Shown one piece after another: positions 19,778 through 22,890 of a stretch of DNA of 22,890 nt (position 1 is its first letter; the number at the start of each line of letters is the position of its first letter). The notes under the pieces were generated by a model, which had not been told where the DNA came from, did not search any database, and was given only the letters and a program-made list of their open reading frames with translations. The stretch is taken from positions 1 through 22,890 of the IMG/VR virus record IMGVR_UViG_3300030106_000952; one strand, given 5' to 3'. A program made the position numbers and the translations under genes. This DNA is from a virus.

Positions 19778-21138
19778 TGACGACACAAACACAAATAGTA
19801 AGAGAAGCCCCAGATATTGAAGCCTATAAACTGGGTCTTTTAGAAAGTGCAAAAGGTTTAGCCGATCAACCTGTAGGTTTAGGGGTTGTCGATGCAGAAG
19901 GCAATCCTGTTATGGAGGATTATACCTTTGAAGACGAAGAAGGTAATATACAGACAGGTCAAAGACAGGTAAAACAGCTACCTACCATGCAAGTGGCAGG
20001 TATGTCTCCTTTACAACAGCAAGCTTTATTTGCAGCCCAGTCAGGTATTGGAAACTATATGCCTTATTTACAACAGGCAGGTTTTACGATGGGCGACGCT
20101 CAACAAGCTCTGGGTGGTGCATTAACAGGCGCTATGCCTTTCAGACAGCAAGCTCTAGGTGGTATGCTTGGAGCGCAAGGTATGTTGGCGGGTGCAGGAG
20201 CAGGTATACAACCTCAAGTATCTCAGGCACAGCAGGCATTACAGCAAGCAGGAGCGTTTGGTCAGCAAACAGCCCAGTCAGGTATTGGTCAGTTAGGCGC
20301 AACTACAGGACGGTTTGATCCATCCAGTATTTCACAGTTTATGAACCCTTATGAAGATGCTGCGGTAGCACAGGCGCTCAAGGATATTAGAGAGCAAGGT
20401 GATATTCAGGCTCAGGGACAAAGGGCACAAGCTGTTGGAGCAGGCGCTTTTGGTGGATCAAGGGCGGCCATTGCAGAACAGCAGCTTGGCAAAAACGTAT
20501 TAGACCAACAAGCGAGAACGGCAGCAGGTATGCGTCAGGCAGGCTATCAACAGGCCGCGGCTCAGGCTCAACAAGCTTTTGAACAGGAGCAAGCTAGACG
20601 ACAAGCGGCAGCTCAACTTACAGGTCAATTAGGTCAGGCAGGTGCAGGATCTGCACTAAGGGCTGCCCAAGCAGGCGGTCAGCTAGGCTTGGCAGGACAG
20701 CAAGCTCTCGGTAATTTAGCTCAGAACTATGGTGCATTAGCACAAGGTATCGGTGGTTTGGGTACACAGTTTGGACAATTAGGTTTACAAACAGGACAGG
20801 CACTAGGTCAGTTGGGTGTACAGCAAGCAGGACTTGGTGAACTAGCACAACTACAAGGTCAGAAAGAGCAGGGATTCTTATTTGATCTTGGTAAGCAGGA
20901 ACAAGCACAGAATCAAGCTGTTCTTGAAGCACAAAGACAAAGTAATTTACAACAACTTTACGAACCATATCAACGCTTAGGCTTTTTGTCCGACATTTAT
21001 AAAGGGGCTCCATCTAGCCAAAGCACAATTACAGCAACAACATCTCCGTCTGTTTCTCCTGCCCAGTCTATTTTAGGGCTTGGTATTGCAGGATTATCAG
21101 CGGCAACTGGGGCACAGAAAGCGGGGTTATTCGGATGA
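19777..21138 (+). CDS. Gln/Ala/Gly-rich putative internal virion protein
   Basis: A 453-residue, low-complexity helical protein. The N-terminus (MTTQTQIVREAPDIEAYKLG, then an acidic DAEGNPVMEDYTFEDEEGNI) leads to LPTMQVAGMSPLQQQALFAA and a long Gln/Ala/Gly-rich region (about 90-390) with short patterns such as G-Q-L-G and A-Q-Q-A. The segment FDPSSISQFMNPYEDAAVAQ (about 185-204) and SRAAIAEQQLGKNV are more conserved. The C-terminus has YEPYQRLGFLSDIYKGAPSS and a hydrophobic GLGIAGLSAATGAQK tail. Proteins of this type occur next to ejection proteins in marine phages. It overlaps its upstream neighbour (TAATG) and downstream neighbour (ATGA). Confidence 0.74.
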   Translation: MTTQTQIVREAPDIEAYKLGLLESAKGLADQPVGLGVVDAEGNPVMEDYTFEDEEGNIQTGQRQVKQLPTMQVAGMSPLQQQALFAAQSGIGNYMPYLQQAGFTMGDAQQALGGALTGAMPFRQQALGGMLGAQGMLAGAGAGIQPQVSQAQQALQQAGAFGQQTAQSGIGQLGATTGRFDPSSISQFMNPYEDAAVAQALKDIREQGDIQAQGQRAQAVGAGAFGGSRAAIAEQQLGKNVLDQQARTAAGMRQAGYQQAAAQAQQAFEQEQARRQAAAQLTGQLGQAGAGSALRAAQAGGQLGLAGQQALGNLAQNYGALAQGIGGLGTQFGQLGLQTGQALGQLGVQQAGLGELAQLQGQKEQGFLFDLGKQEQAQNQAVLEAQRQSNLQQLYEPYQRLGFLSDIYKGAPSSQSTITATTSPSVSPAQSILGLGIAGLSAATGAQKAGLFG

Positions 21139-22890
21139 TGAATCGAAGTGTCATGCAAAGACAAATGTTTAGAAAAGGAGGCGCTGCTTTTCCTGATTTA
21201 AGCGGTGATGGTAAAATTACCCAAAAAGATATTCTAATGGGTCGTGGTGTAATACCGACTCCAAAACAATACGGTGGAGCGGTTGGTATGCAACAGGGAG
21301 GTGTAGCCCCTCCCATGATGCCACCGCCTGCGCCTGCTATGATGCCACCGCCTATGCCACCCGATCCTGCTATGATGCCACCTCCACCACAGATGGATAA
21401 TTTAGATCCTGCCGTATTAGAGGGTATGATGGGGGCTGCGGCTGAAGGTATACAAAGTCTGGATCAAGCACAGGATTATGAGCAGGTGATGAATACTATT
21501 AGAGGTGATGAGGCTTCAATCGGTGAGCGTCGTGATGAACTGGCCTCGGTTGTCGGTGAACGAGACGCGGACCAAACACCAGAGTCCGTCTTGACTTTGG
21601 TACAACCCGTTATGCAAATGGCACAGTCAGGTGTCGATCTCGGTATAGGGGCCTTGGCTCAGGACCAGATGGCAGGGGATGTACAAGGACCAATGGCAGA
21701 GGGTATAATGTCTACGGTAGACATGGGTATGGAGGAAGCCCCGCCCGTAAATTTTAACCAAGGAGGCCCCGTCCTCCCTATGAAAAACGGGGGCGAAATC
21801 AAATATATGAATAAAGGTGGTCTAGGGGGTAGACTAGGGGACATTTTCAGAGAGAAGCAGGCTCTATATGAGTCTGTTGCAGGTACTGATCCTCAAGCTC
21901 TTCAAGACCAAAAAAATATGACGCAAGCTCAGATGCTTTTTGATATCGCAAATACAGCATTAGCTTTTGCTAGTCCTATGCCTAATGAACCTATGGGGTT
22001 GAGTGGGGCAGAAAGACTGGCATTGGCGGCCCAAGGCACACAGCTTTTCGATAAGATTGGCACAAGGGGTCAGCAACTAGAGGCTTTTAAACAAGCACAG
22101 GAAAAAGATAGAAGAGCATTAAGCTTGGGTGCGTTACAAGCTGCTGAATCTCAACTAGCCACGGAAAAAGCAGCGGCTGCTAAAGGAACTGCTACATCTA
22201 AATTAGATAAAACATTAGTTCCAAATTTAGGTCTTGTATTTACCGATAAAGAAGGAAATGTAGTTAAAACAATTAAAGAAGGCCCTGATTATGAAATAAG
22301 AGAGTTAAATGGTAATGTTGTTAGATTTGATAAAAATTCAAATGATTATAGTGTTTTAGGCGATTTAGGAGCAGGTAGAGAGTTTGATACAATTATTAGA
22401 GAAGACGGTAGCGTCTTTTATGTTGATAAAAGCGATCCTACAAACGTAACAGAAGTTTTTAAACCACTACCAAACAAAACATTTAGCACTGTCGAATTTG
22501 ATGGTAATTTAATTCAAGTTACTACAGATAATAATACGGGGGAAGTTAAATACGAAACGGCACTTAAAGGTAGAGATGCGCCTAACATTGAGTATATTAC
22601 AACACCAAACGGAGCTGTCTTAGCTGTTAATCAAAATAAAGTTTTTGATAAGGGGTATGAACCTTTAACATTAGTGAAAGGTACAGAAGATCCAAAATTA
22701 GAATTTAGGACAATTGGAAACACTCAAATAGCTATTAACTACACAGATCCAAAAAACATAACTGTTCAAGAAATTTTTAGATCTCCAGAAAAAGACGATG
22801 TTCAACTTGTAACTGATGAGGGCAATGTTTTCTTAATTAATAAAACTCAAAAAACCAGTACTTTAGTTCAAGCTTCACAAAGAACCCCCA
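21135..22890 (+). CDS. Large putative internal virion protein with EF-hand loop (3' end cut)
   Basis: An open frame of at least 585 codons that runs off the window. After a KGG motif (MFRKGGAAFP), residues 21-32 (DLSGDGKITQKD) match an EF-hand/dockerin calcium loop at positions 1, 3, 5, 6, 8 and 12. Residues about 58-95 are Met/Pro-rich (PPMMPPPAPAMMPPPMPPDP). Two helical parts follow (EDYEQVMNT-type Gln/Glu-rich region, and AQMLFDIANTALAFASPMPN to LQAAESQLATEKAAAAKG), with NQGGPVLPMKNGGEIKYMNK carrying more GG motifs. From about residue 360 it becomes a chain of beta strands with NGNVVRF, EDGSVFYVDK, FDGNLIQVTT and TDEGNVFLIN. The role in DNA ejection is inferred from position. Start: ATG overlaps the previous TGA; a second ATG follows at once. 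Confidence 0.76.
   Translation, partial: MMNRSVMQRQMFRKGGAAFPDLSGDGKITQKDILMGRGVIPTPKQYGGAVGMQQGGVAPPMMPPPAPAMMPPPMPPDPAMMPPPPQMDNLDPAVLEGMMGAAAEGIQSLDQAQDYEQVMNTIRGDEASIGERRDELASVVGERDADQTPESVLTLVQPVMQMAQSGVDLGIGALAQDQMAGDVQGPMAEGIMSTVDMGMEEAPPVNFNQGGPVLPMKNGGEIKYMNKGGLGGRLGDIFREKQALYESVAGTDPQALQDQKNMTQAQMLFDIANTALAFASPMPNEPMGLSGAERLALAAQGTQLFDKIGTRGQQLEAFKQAQEKDRRALSLGALQAAESQLATEKAAAAKGTATSKLDKTLVPNLGLVFTDKEGNVVKTIKEGPDYEIRELNGNVVRFDKNSNDYSVLGDLGAGREFDTIIREDGSVFYVDKSDPTNVTEVFKPLPNKTFSTVEFDGNLIQVTTDNNTGEVKYETALKGRDAPNIEYITTPNGAVLAVNQNKVFDKGYEPLTLVKGTEDPKLEFRTIGNTQIAINYTDPKNITVQEIFRSPEKDDVQLVTDEGNVFLINKTQKTSTLVQASQRTP

Noticed and set aside
20618-21013. 131-codon minus-strand frame
   Set aside because: Antisense of the Gln/Ala/Gly-rich gene, where repeated CAA/GGT codons avoid stops on the other strand; no start signal.

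Overview
This window is a densely packed piece of a tailed double-stranded DNA phage genome. About 30 genes lie head to tail on the + strand, most start and stop codons overlap (ATGA, TAATG, TGATG) or sit a few bases apart, and the DNA is AT-rich. The gene set is typical of marine phages that infect alphaproteobacteria (pelagiphage and uncultured Mediterranean-type phages): a 2OG-Fe(II) oxygenase, a GroES-like co-chaperonin, an M15 endolysin, a Mu gpT-like capsid protein and many small conserved marine-phage proteins. The host assignment is inferred. There is no tape measure protein, sheath or baseplate. A connector/adaptor pair, a nozzle-like protein and large glycine/glutamine-rich putative ejection proteins point to a short-tailed (podovirus-like) particle. 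Terminase, portal and replication genes are not in the window.

Layout. (1) 6-2659: an accessory and lysis block with the oxygenase, a small exported protein, a 3-TM holin, three small basic proteins, a possible 38-residue ORF and the M15 peptidase endolysin. (2) 2680-6196: head assembly, with a small helical protein, co-chaperonin, scaffold-like coiled coil, a head-associated protein, a decoration-like protein behind the strongest Shine-Dalgarno in the window, and the major capsid protein, closed by a clear intrinsic terminator (6209-6240). (3) 6313-9646: beta-rich accessory virion proteins, a small XhlA-like membrane protein, a KGG-repeat protein, a His/Cys-rich protein and the first connector. 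(4) 9646-16130: surface and attachment proteins, including one with a cupredoxin-like domain, an adaptor with an inserted repeat domain, a protein made of short repeats, and a 1020-residue fibre with regular 72-residue repeats and a self-cleaving S74 chaperone. (5) 16136-22890: nozzle-like protein, a small protein, and three large putative internal/ejection proteins, the last cut by the window end.

The most interesting signals are: an apparent blue-copper (cupredoxin) ligand set in a virion protein; one short VTG.AGTSA.GTV repeat shared by two or three separate virion genes; a fibre built of exact 216-bp units, one shortened by exactly 51 bp; an EF-hand-like loop at the start of the last gene; a K-x-GG motif recurring in at least five unrelated proteins; a perfect GC-rich hairpin inside a 57-codon gene; and two mutually exclusive hairpins over the start of a 38-codon ORF. 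No tRNA, CRISPR array, insertion sequence or minus-strand gene was found. No gene-free stretch exceeds about 120 bases.
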